DNA of 64,000 nt from Bordetella ansorpii (GTDB lineage: Bacteria; Pseudomonadota; Gammaproteobacteria; Burkholderiales; Burkholderiaceae_B). Where the stretch lies: contig NZ_FKIF01000007.1 in the NCBI RefSeq assembly GCF_900078705.1, positions 992,001 to 1,056,000 on the forward strand. Reading direction: 5' to 3'. The notes under the pieces were generated by a model. It was not told the DNA's origin and did not search any database. It saw nothing but the letters and a program-made list of their open reading frames with translations. Positions 36,517 to 45,172 of the stretch are shown piece after piece. Every line of letters starts with the position of its first letter. The stretch's first letter is position 1. The position numbers and the translations under genes are program-made.

Positions 36517-37968
36517 CTACATCGCGAAGTAGATTCCCTTGGATTGCTGGTAGAGCCTCAGCCCCGAGACGCCCTTCTCCCGTCCGAGGCCGCTTTGCTT
36601 GTATCCGCCGAACGGCGTGGAGATGGACAACTGCTTGTAGGTGTTGATCCAGACGCTGCCCGCCTCGAGCTGGCGGGCAACGCGCCACGCGCGGCGGTAG
36701 TCGGCCGTCCAGATGCCGGCGGCCAGGCCATAGGCGCTGTCGTTGGCCTGTGCGACGAGGTCGTCCTCATCCTCGAAGGCCAGCACGACCAATACCGGGC
36801 CGAAGATTTCCTCGCGCACCGCGCAAGCTTGCGGGCCGAGTCCGCCGATCACGGTGGGCAGATAGAACGCCCCCTGGGCCAGGCGCTCGTCATCGGGACG
36901 GCGCCCCCCCGCCAGCACCTCGCCACCCTCTTCGCATGCGCCCCGCACCATGGATTCGATCCTGTCGCGGTGGGCGAACGACGCGATGGGGCCCATCTGG
37001 GCGCCCTGGGCATCGGGCAGGTCCACCCGTATGGCGCGCGTGCGGGCCAGCAGCTTGTCCAGGAAGACCGCCTGGATGTCGCGGTGGACGAACAATCGCG
37101 AACCCGCGACGCAGGACTGGCCGCTGCCCTCGAAGATGCCTCCGATGACACCTGCCACGGCGGCGTCCAGGTCGGCGTCGGCGCATACGATGTGCGGCGA
37201 CTTTCCCCCCAGTTCCAGCGCCACCGGCATGAGCTTGTCCGCCGCCACGCGCGCGATGGCGCGGCCGCTGGCCGTGCCCCCCGTGAAGGACACCATGCGC
37301 ACGCCCGGATGCGCCACCAGCAGTCTGCCCGCGTTGCCGCCCAGGCCGGGCAGGACGTTCAGGATGCCCGGCGGCAGGCCTGCCTCGAGCGCGATGCGGC
37401 CGAGCTCCAGCGCCGGCGAAGGCGTGACTTCGGACGGCTTGAGAATCACCGCATTGCCCGCGGCGAGCGCCGGCGCGACTTTCTGGGCCTCCATCGTGAG
37501 CGGCGAATTCCAGGGCGTGATGGCGGCCACCACGCCGTAGGGCTCGTACTGCGTCATCGACAGATAGTTGCCGCGCGCGGGAGTGACCTCCGCGCTCACC
37601 GTCTCGCAGACGCCCGCGTAATAGCGGAAGGTGGCGGCGGCGCCCGCCACCTGTGCCTTGCACTCGGCCCACACCTTGCCGTTCTCGATCATCTGCAGGC
37701 GCGCCAGACGTTCGGCGTGCTTGTCCATGCCGTCGGCGATACGCCGCAGCAAGGCGGCGCGCTGGTGGGCAAGCATGTCGCGCCAGGCCGGCTGGCGCAC
37801 CGCCCGCCACGCGCTCTCGACCGCGGCATCGACCTGCCCGGCGCCCGCCGCGGCGACCTCGAAATTGGCAAGACCGGTGGCGGGATCGATCGTGGCGATC
37901 GATTCCGCCGAGGATACCCAAACGCCGTCGATGAGCATGGGCTTGGGGGAAGAAGAGGTGTCAGGCAT
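36517..37968 (-). CDS. NAD(P)-dependent aldehyde dehydrogenase
   Basis: This 483-residue ALDH has the oxyanion Asn154 in TPWNSP, the general base Glu252 in LELGGKSP, the cofactor loop FTGGTASG at about 228-235 and the catalytic Cys286 in GQSCVAGSR. It oxidises an aldehyde to the carboxylate; similarity type (betaine-aldehyde/hydroxymuconic-semialdehyde-like) does not fix the substrate. It is the first gene of the minus-strand operon with a 3-HIBDH-like gene and iclR, and it is divergent from a Bug receptor across 194 bp holding a palindrome. Together these suggest uptake and oxidation of a small hydroxylated or aldehydic acid. Confidence 0.94.
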   Translation of the reverse strand: MPDTSSSPKPMLIDGVWVSSAESIATIDPATGLANFEVAAAGAGQVDAAVESAWRAVRQPAWRDMLAHQRAALLRRIADGMDKHAERLARLQMIENGKVWAECKAQVAGAAATFRYYAGVCETVSAEVTPARGNYLSMTQYEPYGVVAAITPWNSPLTMEAQKVAPALAAGNAVILKPSEVTPSPALELGRIALEAGLPPGILNVLPGLGGNAGRLLVAHPGVRMVSFTGGTASGRAIARVAADKLMPVALELGGKSPHIVCADADLDAAVAGVIGGIFEGSGQSCVAGSRLFVHRDIQAVFLDKLLARTRAIRVDLPDAQGAQMGPIASFAHRDRIESMVRGACEEGGEVLAGGRRPDDERLAQGAFYLPTVIGGLGPQACAVREEIFGPVLVVLAFEDEDDLVAQANDSAYGLAAGIWTADYRRAWRVARQLEAGSVWINTYKQLSISTPFGGYKQSGLGREKGVSGLRLYQQSKGIYFAM

Positions 37969-38096
37969 GGCTGTCTCTGTCGTTGTTCATGATTCGAATG
38001 GCGGCTCGCGGCTGGCTGGCGCCCTTCCCGGAGTCGGGAAACCCCTGGCGGACTTCGAGGCGCCAAAAAGCGAAAACGCCTGTAAAATAGAATACA

Positions 38097-38115
38097 CGTT
38101 CTGTATAGCAGAACG
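38097..38115. promoter_or_regulatory. IclR-type operator in the ALDH/Bug intergenic region
   Basis: CGTTCTG (38097-38103) and CAGAACG (38109-38115) form a perfect inverted repeat around TATAG. It lies 129 bases before the aldehyde dehydrogenase ATG and 48 before the Bug ATG. TTCTG/CAGAA-type palindromes with a short AT-rich centre suit IclR regulators, and an iclR gene closes the adjacent operon. Confidence 0.6.
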
Positions 38116-38162
38116 AAAAGGATAGCCGTACCGGCCACCGAAAACAAGAGGAGATAGATGAA

Positions 38163-39209
38163 ATGACGTGCTTTCGCCGTAATCCCGGCTCCAGCGCCAC
38201 GAGCCACATCCCTGCGCCGCGCCGCCGTGGGACCGTCCTTCGCGTGTTCGCCGCCAGCCTCGCCGCGGCCGCCGTCGGCACCCTGGGCATGACCGGCCCC
38301 GCCCGAGCCGAGGTCTTTCCTTCGAAGCCCGTGGCAATGATCGTTCCCTACCCCGCGGGCGGCGCCACGGACGTCATCGCCCGGGCAACGGCCGAGAAGC
38401 TGGGCAGTGCCTGGAAGCAGCCGGTCATCGTCGAAAACCGGGCCGGCGCGGGCACCACGATCGGGGCCGCATCGGTGGCGCGCGCGGCGGGCGACGGGTA
38501 CACCCTTTTCATGACCACTTCGGCGCACACGATCAGCGGGCACATCTACGGCAAACTGAGCTACGACCCGATCAACGATTTCGCGCCCATCACCCTGATC
38601 ACCAAGGTGCCGCTGGTGCTGGTGGTCAATCCCGCGGTGCCGGCCAGGACACTAGCGGAATTCCTTGCCTACCTGAAGACCGACGGCGCGCGCGTCAACT
38701 TCGCGTCGCCCGGCAAGGGCACCGCTCAGCACCTGAGCGGTGAACTGTTCAAGATCGCCACGGGCAGCGCCATTACCCACATCCCGTATCGCGGCGATGC
38801 GCCGGCCTTCACGGACCTGGCGGGCGGCCAGGTGCAGATGATGCTGGCCACCATCACCTCGGCGTTGCCGCTCATCCACTCGGGCAAGCTGCGCGCCCTG
38901 GCGGTGGCGAACGGCAAGCGGGTCAAGGCGCTGGCCGACGTGCCCACCTTCGGCGAGGCCGGCATGCCGGGGTTCGAGGCGGCGACGTGGTTCGGCCTGC
39001 TGGCCCCCGCATCCATCGATCCGGCGCTGCAGGCGCGCATCTACAAGGACGTGGCCGCCGTGGTGGACACCCAGGAGATGCGCAAGCGCATCGAAGACCT
39101 TGGCGGCGACGTGATGAACAGCACGCCGCAGGCGTTCGCCGCATTCATGAAGGAAGAAGAGGCGAAGTGGGGCAAGGCGGTCCAGGCCAGCGGCATGACG
39201 GCCCAGTAG
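38163..39209 (+). CDS. Bug-type periplasmic solute receptor (TctC family)
   Basis: This 348-residue receptor has an unusually long, basic N-terminus (about 25 residues rich in Arg, Pro and Ser) before the hydrophobic core AASLAAAAVGTLGM and cleavage near GPARA-EVFPSK. The mature part has PVAMIVPYPAGGATDVIARA, QPVIVENRAGAGTTIGA and ITHIPYRGDAPAFTDLAGGQ. AGAGGAG nine bases upstream supports the ATG at 38163. It is divergent from the aldehyde dehydrogenase operon and probably supplies that pathway's substrate. No TctA/TctB membrane subunits are present, which is common for this family. Confidence 0.92.
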   Translation: MTCFRRNPGSSATSHIPAPRRRGTVLRVFAASLAAAAVGTLGMTGPARAEVFPSKPVAMIVPYPAGGATDVIARATAEKLGSAWKQPVIVENRAGAGTTIGAASVARAAGDGYTLFMTTSAHTISGHIYGKLSYDPINDFAPITLITKVPLVLVVNPAVPARTLAEFLAYLKTDGARVNFASPGKGTAQHLSGELFKIATGSAITHIPYRGDAPAFTDLAGGQVQMMLATITSALPLIHSGKLRALAVANGKRVKALADVPTFGEAGMPGFEAATWFGLLAPASIDPALQARIYKDVAAVVDTQEMRKRIEDLGGDVMNSTPQAFAAFMKEEEAKWGKAVQASGMTAQ

Positions 39210-39256
39210 CGGCGTACCAGGCCGGGCGGCGCGCTGGCGGGACGCGCACGCCCGTA

Positions 39257-40231
39257 TCAATCCAGCTTGATATCGGCCTTGGCCACCACGTCGGCCCAGC
39301 GCGCGCGTTCCTTGTTGAAGAACGTGTCGAGGTCGGCGGGATTCATCACGACCACTTCGGCGCCCTGCTCGCCCAGCTTCTGCTTGATGTCGGGCTGGCT
39401 GATGATCTTGGCCAGTTCGGCGCCCACGCGGCTGGCGATGGCGTCCGGCATGCCGCGCGGGGCCAGGATGCCTTGCCAGGTGCCGGATTCGAAGCCGGGC
39501 ACGCCCTGCTCGGCGATGGTGGCGACGTTGGGCAGGATGGACATGCGCTCGCGCTTGGAGATGGCGATGGCACGGAGCTTGCCGCTCTGCACGTGCGGCA
39601 GCGTGGCAAGCAGTCCATTCATGATGATCTGCACCTGGCCGCCCACCACGTCGGTGATGGCCTGCGCGCCGCCCTTGTAGGGCACGTATTCCCATTTGGC
39701 GCCGGTGGCCTGCCCCACCGCCACGCCGGCCAGGTGCGGCGCGCTGCCCACGGCTGGCACCGCGAAGTTCAGGCGCTCGCGCCTGGTCAGCTCGATCAGT
39801 TCCTGCAGGGTGTCGACCTTGATCGAAGGGTGCACGGCGATGACGTGCGGCGAGTACGCCAGCATGCTGACGCCGCGCAGGTCCTTGGTGGGATCGAAAT
39901 TGAGCTTGGTGTAGACCGACGGGCTGATGGCCAGCGCGCCCACGTCGCAGATCAGCAAGGTATGGCCATCGTCGGCCTGGGCCGTCTGCCCCGCGCCCAG
40001 GTTGCCGTTGGCGCCGGGGCGGTTATCCACGATCACCGTCTGGCCCAGCGCGGTGGACAGCGGCTGGCTGATGGCGCGGGCAATGATGTCGGACGACCCG
40101 CCGGCCGGGTAGGGCACGATCAGGCGGATGTTGCGGTTGGGCCAGTCTTGCGCGGCAAGGACCGGACGCGCGGCCGAGGTGAGCGCAGCCGCTCCGATGA
40201 CGGCCAGAAATTCCCGGCGGGCGATGGGCAT
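39257..40231 (-). CDS. Bug-type solute receptor with Tat-type leader
   Basis: The 324-residue receptor starts MPIARREFLAVIGAAALTSAARPVLA, which contains RREFL, a good match to the twin-arginine motif (S/T-RRxFLK), followed by a weakly hydrophobic core, so export may be through Tat rather than Sec. The mature protein has IRLIVPYPAGGSSDIIARAI, GQTVIVDNRPGANGNLGA and WEYVPYKGGAQAITDVVGGQ. AAAGGAG eight bases upstream fixes the ATG. It converges on the preceding Bug gene with a 47-base gap and has no recognisable partner gene, so it looks like an independent receptor. Confidence 0.9.
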   Translation of the reverse strand: MPIARREFLAVIGAAALTSAARPVLAAQDWPNRNIRLIVPYPAGGSSDIIARAISQPLSTALGQTVIVDNRPGANGNLGAGQTAQADDGHTLLICDVGALAISPSVYTKLNFDPTKDLRGVSMLAYSPHVIAVHPSIKVDTLQELIELTRRERLNFAVPAVGSAPHLAGVAVGQATGAKWEYVPYKGGAQAITDVVGGQVQIIMNGLLATLPHVQSGKLRAIAISKRERMSILPNVATIAEQGVPGFESGTWQGILAPRGMPDAIASRVGAELAKIISQPDIKQKLGEQGAEVVVMNPADLDTFFNKERARWADVVAKADIKLD

Positions 40232-40287
40232 GAAAGTGTCTCCTTTCCTTGGGTTCGAATGCTTTCACATTCCGTTCAGGTTGTACG

Positions 40288-40296
40288 ATGTCTTAT
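40288..40296. promoter_or_regulatory. ATGTCTTAT half-site upstream of the Tat-type Bug gene
   Basis: This nonamer equals the first nine bases of the palindrome that covers the acnA promoter (31821-31829) and lies about 57 bases before the Bug ATG. The opposite arm is not conserved (ATGAATTTAT follows), so shared regulation with acnA is only a weak possibility. Confidence 0.25.
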
Positions 40297-40338
40297 GAAT
40301 TTATTGTGCGTTAGCCCAAACCGGAAGTCAATGGAGAA

Positions 40339-40365
40339 AAGGCGGCCCCCGAAGGAGGCCGCCTT
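40339..40365 (-). terminator. intrinsic terminator of the LigB-type dioxygenase gene
   Basis: AAGGCGGCC (40339-40347) pairs with GGCCGCCTT (40357-40365). Read on the minus strand, the stem is followed by TTCTCC, giving CCTTTTCTCC. It lies 64 bases beyond the dioxygenase stop. The bases between 40232 and 40338 otherwise hold only the Bug upstream region. Confidence 0.75.
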
Positions 40366-40429
40366 GCCGTTCACGTCACGAGGAGGGGGCCGGCGGATGC
40401 CGCGCCGGCGGCGCCGCGCCGGGCGAAGC

Positions 40430-41206
40430 CTAGCCGCTGAACGCGTAGGCGTCCATGGCCAGCGCGCCGTAGGCCACTTCATCGACCAGGCGGGTACGCA
40501 CGGGCCCACCCGCGCCCAACGCGACGTAGAACGGCATCAGGTGGTCGTCATGCGGATGCGCCCGCGCCGCGCCAGGGGCCGACGCCTGCCAGTCGAGCAG
40601 GCCGCCGACATCCCCGGCGGCGACGTGCCGCGCGTACCAGTCCTGGAACGGCGCCACGTAATCCACGGCTGGCGCGCCGTGCGGCATGCGGACGTCGCGC
40701 AGGTTATGCGTCAGCGACCCCGAACCGATCAGCAGGATGCCCTCGTCGCGCAGCGGCGCCAGCGCCCGGCCCAGCTCGTACTGCCCGCGCGCGTCCCGGC
40801 CCACGTCCAGCGCCAGCTGCACCACGGGCACGTCGGCCTCGGGATACAGGTAGCGCAGCGGCACCCAGGCGCCATGGTCCAGCGGGCGGCGCGGATCGTC
40901 GCCGGCCTGCATGCCGGCGTCGGCCAGCACCTGCCGCACCCGCGCGGCCAGTTCGGGCGAGCCCGGCGCGGTGTACTGCAATTGATACAGCTCGGGCGGA
41001 AAGCCGCCGAAGTCATGCCAGGCCACTTGCCGGTCGCGGGTGGAGACCGCCAGCCCGTGGCCCATCCAGTGCGGCGACACCACGACGATGCCTTTCGGCC
41101 GCTCGGCCTGAGCCTGGCCCCAGGCCTGGAGCACGGCGCCGGTGCGGCCGGGCTCGACCGCCATCATCGGAGAACCATGGGAAATGAAAAGCACGGGCCA
41201 ACGCAT
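40430..41206 (-). CDS. LigB-family extradiol dioxygenase (4,5-DOPA dioxygenase-like, YgiD)
   Basis: The 258-residue class III extradiol dioxygenase-like protein shows the metal-site histidines of the family: His10 in FISHGSP, His46 in SPHWMGH and a histidine of HPHDDHL (217-222). LDHGAWVPL at 109-117 is the other hallmark. Members bind Zn or Fe(II) and open catecholic rings such as DOPA; bacterial YgiD has in vitro DOPA dioxygenase activity, but its natural substrate is unclear. The ATG at 41206 is favoured because the 35 residues upstream are unlike the family. It stands alone with its own terminator. Confidence 0.9.
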   Translation of the reverse strand: MRWPVLFISHGSPMMAVEPGRTGAVLQAWGQAQAERPKGIVVVSPHWMGHGLAVSTRDRQVAWHDFGGFPPELYQLQYTAPGSPELAARVRQVLADAGMQAGDDPRRPLDHGAWVPLRYLYPEADVPVVQLALDVGRDARGQYELGRALAPLRDEGILLIGSGSLTHNLRDVRMPHGAPAVDYVAPFQDWYARHVAAGDVGGLLDWQASAPGAARAHPHDDHLMPFYVALGAGGPVRTRLVDEVAYGALAMDAYAFSG

Positions 41207-41376
41207 GGTGACACCTCGGGAATCGCACAGGACAACATAACCATGATGCCCCGGCCCCGCCGCGCGATAAATGGGGGCTGGCGGCACGCACTGTTGCCTC
41301 GGACGGATCAATGGGTTCGGGCCGCGCGGCGGGCAGAGGTAAACTAGGAGGTTCCCTCCACCGCTTCAAAGAATTC

Positions 41377-42582
41377 ATGGCCCGAGTCCGCAGTCGAACC
41401 TCCTCGCCCCGCATGGGCCGCGACGCCACGCGTCTTGTGTCCCTGGCGCAGGCGCTGAACCGCTCCGGCAGCCACCTGGAAGACGTCTACTGGCAGGGGC
41501 AACTGGGCGAGGCCGTCCCCAAGCTGCTGCGCCAGGGCCAGGACGGCCCGCTGGAAGCCGCGCTGGATCATCTCGCGCAACACGACGCCGGCGCGTACGA
41601 AGTGCTGATCGAGTGGGCCGAGACGCTGTCCGAATCCATGCAGGTCGAGAAGAACGGCGTGCGCCACGACGTGCTGCTGCTGGTCGCGCCCGTCGCCGCG
41701 TGGACGCGCTACACCATTCCCACCGGCCCGATCTCCGCGTCGGCGCAGCAGGCCCTGCTGGCGCAGCTGCACGGCCACATCCTGGCCAGCAATGCCCGCG
41801 TGGCGCTGCTGCCGCAACTGGTCAGCATCGACCAGATGCCGCGCACCTTCGGCGAGACCTGGCAATGGATGCACCGCCTGGCGGCCCGCGCCCTGGGTGC
41901 CGAGACCAGCCTGCCGGTGCTCAACACCGACATCGAAACCGCCAACATGCTGGCCGACACGCGCTACCTGGTGGCGGCCGTGGCGGTGCCCGAACGCGGC
42001 GCCCTTTTCCGCTGGCAGGAGCACCCCGAGGATCCGGCCGCCAGCCGCGAGGCCTGCCTCGAACGATGGATCGCCCAGGCCCAGCCCACGCTGGCCTCGC
42101 TGCTGCCGGGCTGCGGCATCGAATGCCTGCTGCCCGACGCCTATTACGTCAGCAACCGCGACGCCGACCGCCGCGTGCGGCCCCTGTCGCTGCGCGCCGC
42201 CATCGGTTGGCTGGAAGGCGCCGTCAGCCTGCCCGCCGATCAGTTGCGCGCCGTGATCGCCGGGTGCGGCGAGGGCCAGGTCGACGAATACCGCATCGGC
42301 TTCACCCCGCGCAACAGCAACGACGTGTATTACGGCTGCGTCTGGCCGCTGTATGGCCGCGAGGAAGATCCTCCGGGCGATGACGGCCAGCCCGACGCCG
42401 TCGACGAGATCGCCGCGCTGCTCAAGGAATACGGTGTGGCCGACGTGCGCCGCATTCCCGGCGTGCTGCCGCCCGACTACTGCGAGGATTGCGGCGCACC
42501 GCAATTCCCCAATCCGCTGGGCGAACTCGTGCACGCCGAATTGCCCGAGGACGCCGAAGCGGCGCCCACGCGCTTCCACTGA
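41377..42582 (+). CDS. DUF2863 family protein
   Basis: The 401-residue protein belongs to an uncharacterised family that I recognise from betaproteobacteria by its MAR-RS...DA-RLVSLAQALN opening. Visible features are a soluble alpha/beta composition without signal or membrane segment, and a C-terminal cysteine pair motif YCEDCGAP followed by FPNPLGELVHAELPE, which could be a small metal site. The start at 41377 fits that opening; in-frame starts exist at 41311 and 41413. It is 11 bases upstream of earP, an adjacency that may imply co-expression with the EF-P modification system. Function unknown. Confidence 0.82.
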   Translation: MARVRSRTSSPRMGRDATRLVSLAQALNRSGSHLEDVYWQGQLGEAVPKLLRQGQDGPLEAALDHLAQHDAGAYEVLIEWAETLSESMQVEKNGVRHDVLLLVAPVAAWTRYTIPTGPISASAQQALLAQLHGHILASNARVALLPQLVSIDQMPRTFGETWQWMHRLAARALGAETSLPVLNTDIETANMLADTRYLVAAVAVPERGALFRWQEHPEDPAASREACLERWIAQAQPTLASLLPGCGIECLLPDAYYVSNRDADRRVRPLSLRAAIGWLEGAVSLPADQLRAVIAGCGEGQVDEYRIGFTPRNSNDVYYGCVWPLYGREEDPPGDDGQPDAVDEIAALLKEYGVADVRRIPGVLPPDYCEDCGAPQFPNPLGELVHAELPEDAEAAPTRFH

Positions 42583-42593
42583 CGCCCCGCGCC

Positions 42594-43706
42594 ATGCGCA
42601 CCGACGTGTTCTGCCGCGTCGTCGACAACTACGGCGACATCGGTGTTTGCTGGCGACTGGCGCGGCGGCTGGCTCACGGACGCGGCTGGCCGGTGCGCCT
42701 GTGGGTCGATGACCTGGCCGCCTTCCACCGCATCCAGCCCGACGTGCGGCCCGGCCTGGCGCGCCAGCAGGTGGCCGGCATCGAGATCGTGCACTGGACG
42801 CCGCAACCCGACCCGGCGCTGCTCACGCCCGCCGAAGTGGTGATCGAAGCCTTCGCCTGCGACCCGCCCGCCGATTACGTCTCCGCCATGCGGGGCACGC
42901 AGCCGGTCTGGATCAATCTGGAATACCTGAGCGCCGAGTCCTGGGTCGAAAGCTGCCACCGCCTGCCCTCGCGCCGTCCGGACGGACTGACGAAGCATTT
43001 CTTCTTCCCGGGCTTCACCCCGGCCACCGGCGGCCTGCTGCGGGAACCCGGCCTGTCTGGGCAGCGCGATGCCCTGCAGGCCAGCCGCGCGCACCAGCAG
43101 GATTTCCTGCGCGCCCTGGGCCTGGGCCGGGAGGACCTCGGCCTGGTGGCCAGGAACGCGCGCCTGGCCACCCTGTTCTGTTATCCGGACGCCCCTTGGG
43201 CCGAACTGGCCGCGGCGCTGGCCGCGGATGCCTCGCACACCCTGTTGCTGGCGCCGCAAGGCGTGGCGCCGGGGCTGGAAGCCGCCGTGCCCCCCGGGGG
43301 CCGGTTGCGCGTGGCCCGCGTGCCGTTCGTCGTGCAGGACGATTTCGACCGCCTGCTGTGGTGCGCCGACATCAATTTCGTTCGCGGCGAGGATTCCTTC
43401 GTGCGCGCGGCCTGGGCGGCACGGCCGCTGGTATGGCAGATCTATCCGCAGGACGAAGAGGCGCACCTGGAAAAACTGGGGGCGTGGCAGGCACGCTACG
43501 CCGCGCCCGAGGCCGCGCAGACCCTGGTCCGGGCCTGGAACGCCGACGCATCCGCCGTGCCCTGGGCGCTGGCCCGCGCGCTGGCCGAACCGGCCTGGCA
43601 GGACTGGCGGCGGTCGGCCCGGCAATGGGATGCCAACCTGGAGGAACATCCCGATCTGGCCGATAACCTCGCCGATTTCTGCGCAGAACTGGCCAGGACG
43701 CGCTAG
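42594..43706 (+). CDS. earP: EF-P arginine rhamnosyltransferase EarP
   Basis: This 370-residue inverting GT-B glycosyltransferase (DUF2331) transfers rhamnose from dTDP-L-rhamnose to Arg32 of elongation factor P. The N-terminal acceptor-side motif VVDNYGDIGVCWRLARRL places the catalytic aspartates at about 11 and 15, and the C-terminal nucleotide-sugar motif NFVRGEDSFVRAAWAARPLVWQIYPQDE is intact. The ATG at 42594 gives MRTDVFCRVVDNYGD, the normal start. efp follows 207 bases downstream, and its product has arginine at the acceptor position, so the pair is functionally consistent. dTDP-rhamnose genes are not in the window. Confidence 0.96.
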   Translation: MRTDVFCRVVDNYGDIGVCWRLARRLAHGRGWPVRLWVDDLAAFHRIQPDVRPGLARQQVAGIEIVHWTPQPDPALLTPAEVVIEAFACDPPADYVSAMRGTQPVWINLEYLSAESWVESCHRLPSRRPDGLTKHFFFPGFTPATGGLLREPGLSGQRDALQASRAHQQDFLRALGLGREDLGLVARNARLATLFCYPDAPWAELAAALAADASHTLLLAPQGVAPGLEAAVPPGGRLRVARVPFVVQDDFDRLLWCADINFVRGEDSFVRAAWAARPLVWQIYPQDEEAHLEKLGAWQARYAAPEAAQTLVRAWNADASAVPWALARALAEPAWQDWRRSARQWDANLEEHPDLADNLADFCAELARTR

Positions 43707-43913
43707 AATAGCTGGTTTTCCGAGTTACTTTGCTCGACGGATTCTCCGCCGAGCCTGGGCTCAAATTTCACAGCCTCCCGGGGCGCCGAAACCTCAAGCA
43801 GGAACCCGCCGCTGGCCTTTGCAACGCGTTTGCACACCGCTGGCGGAAGCGGTCGCCCGTGCGAATTTCGCGCAAGCACGGTGAGTGCGCATTTTCCCCC
43901 GGAGTTTTAATCG

Positions 43914-44471
43914 ATGAAAACCGCTCAGGAATTGCGGGTCGGCAACGTGGTCATGGTGGGCAAAGACCCGCTGGTGGTCCAGAAGGCCGAATACAACAAG
44001 TCGGGCCGTAACGCGGCCGTGGTCAAGCTGAAGTTCAAGAACCTGCTGAACGGTTCGAACAGCGAATCGGTCTACAAGGCCGACGAAAAGTTCGAAGTCG
44101 TCATGCTCGAACGCAAGGAGTGCACGTACTCCTACTTCGGCGATCCCATGTACGTCTTCATGGACGACGAGTACAACCAGTACGAAATCGAAGCCGACAG
44201 CATGGGCGACGCCCTGAACTACCTCGAAGAAGCCATGCCGGTCGAAGTGGTGTTCTACGACGGCCGCGCCATCTCGGTCGAACTGCCCACCATCCTGGTC
44301 CGCGAAATCACCTACACCGAACCGGCCGTCCGTGGCGACACCTCGGGCAAGGTGCTCAAGCCCGCCAAGATCAATACCGGCTACGAACTGAACGTGCCGC
44401 TGTTCTGCGCCATCGGCGACAAGATCGAAATCGATACGCGTACCAACGAGTACCGCAGCCGCGTCAACTGA
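43914..44471 (+). CDS. efp: elongation factor P
   Basis: This 185-residue translation factor relieves ribosome stalling at polyproline stretches. It has the KOW-like domain I, two OB domains and the C-terminal [18 protein letters not shown]. The modification-site loop is [11 protein letters not shown], with Arg32 at the tip, diagnostic of the EarP/rhamnose branch rather than the lysine branch. GGAG nine bases upstream fixes the ATG. The 207-base leader contains no convincing promoter that I can name. A strong terminator follows. Confidence 0.98.
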   Translation: MKTAQELRVGNVVMVGKDPLVVQKAEYNKSGRNAAVVKLKFKNLLNGSNSESVYKADEKFEVVMLERKECTYSYFGDPMYVFMDDEYNQYEIEADSMGDALNYLEEAMPVEVVFYDGRAISVELPTILVREITYTEPAVRGDTSGKVLKPAKINTGYELNVPLFCAIGDKIEIDTRTNEYRSRVN

Positions 44472-44532
44472 TTTCCCGCCCTCGGACCCGCCAGGCGCGG
44501 GCCCGGGCGTGCCTCGAGCGGCATCGCGCAAG

Positions 44533-44565
44533 AAAGCCCTGGACCACACGGTTCCAGGGCTTTTT
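44533..44565 (+). terminator. rho-independent terminator after efp
   Basis: AAAGCCCTGG (44533-44542) pairs with CCAGGGCTTT (44554-44563), extended inward by A-T and CC/GG pairs, and ends in a T run. It lies 61 bases past the efp stop and 39 bases beyond the end of the convergent DUF1178 gene. Confidence 0.9.
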
Positions 44566-44603
44566 CATTTCCGGCTTGCGCATGGCCGGCGGCGTTTTAC
44601 GTT

Positions 44604-45059
44604 TTACTGCAGGCGATCGTCGTCCAGGAAGGCGGGCACCGACATGACGTCGATACCGTCTTCGGCCAGCGAGGCCCGTTCCTCGGGCGTGGCCACGCCG
44701 CGGATGGGGCGCTCGTCGGCATCGCCTTGGTGGATGCGGCGGGCCTCCTCGGCGAAGCGCGTGCCCACGTTCTCGGTGTTGCGGATCAGCTCGCGCACCT
44801 GCCGCATGACCTGGGCCTGCAATACGGACATCGGTATGCTGCCCACCCCCTGGGCCGGCGCTTGCGCCGACGCGGGCTGGTGCAGGTGCGCGACGTTCAG
44901 GTGCGGCGCGGACAGCCGCTTGACGATCTCGTTGGAGTCGCACACGGGACACGTTACGAGGCCACGCGAACGTTGCGCGTCGTAGTCGTCGTGCGAACCG
45001 AACCAGCCCTCGAAAACGTGGCCGTGCTCGCACTGCAGATCGAAAACTTTCAGAGCCAT
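44604..45059 (-). CDS. DUF1178 family protein
   Basis: The 151-residue protein starts MALKVFDLQCEHGHVFEGWFGS, with a CPVC pair at about 37-40. This pattern (Cys10 plus CxxC and nearby histidines) suggests a small zinc-ribbon-like fold at the N-terminus. The rest is helical (SVLQAQVMRQVRELIRNTENVG...FAEEARRIHQGD) and matches the DUF1178 family in its ERPIRGVATPEE segment. No function is established. It is expressed alone between two hairpins. Confidence 0.85.
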   Translation of the reverse strand: MALKVFDLQCEHGHVFEGWFGSHDDYDAQRSRGLVTCPVCDSNEIVKRLSAPHLNVAHLHQPASAQAPAQGVGSIPMSVLQAQVMRQVRELIRNTENVGTRFAEEARRIHQGDADERPIRGVATPEERASLAEDGIDVMSVPAFLDDDRLQ

Positions 45060-45133
45060 GGCGGGTATATGAAGCCGATCGGCAAGAATACAAGATTGCC
45101 GGGCGGCGCGGCGCTGCCGGTCCGGATAGACAA

Positions 45134-45154
45134 AGGGCGCCCCCGGGGCGCCCT
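45134..45154 (-). terminator. hairpin after the DUF2968 lipoprotein gene
   Basis: AGGGCGCC (45134-45141) pairs with GGCGCCCT (45147-45154). On the minus strand the stem is followed by TTGTC. It lies 18 bases past the lipoprotein gene's stop and would insulate it from the DUF1178 gene downstream. Confidence 0.6.
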
Positions 45155-45172
45155 GTGCGGGAACGGCGATGA

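Noticed and set aside
38158-38166. ATGAAATGA two-codon frame just before the Bug ATG, as a possible leader peptide
   Set aside because: Two codons with an overlapping stop are likely to occur by chance, and the RBS spacing suits the Bug ATG.
43707-43913. efp leader as a riboswitch or small RNA
   Set aside because: Only a short CTCGGCGGAGAA-type hairpin is visible, and no conserved aptamer pattern is recognisable.
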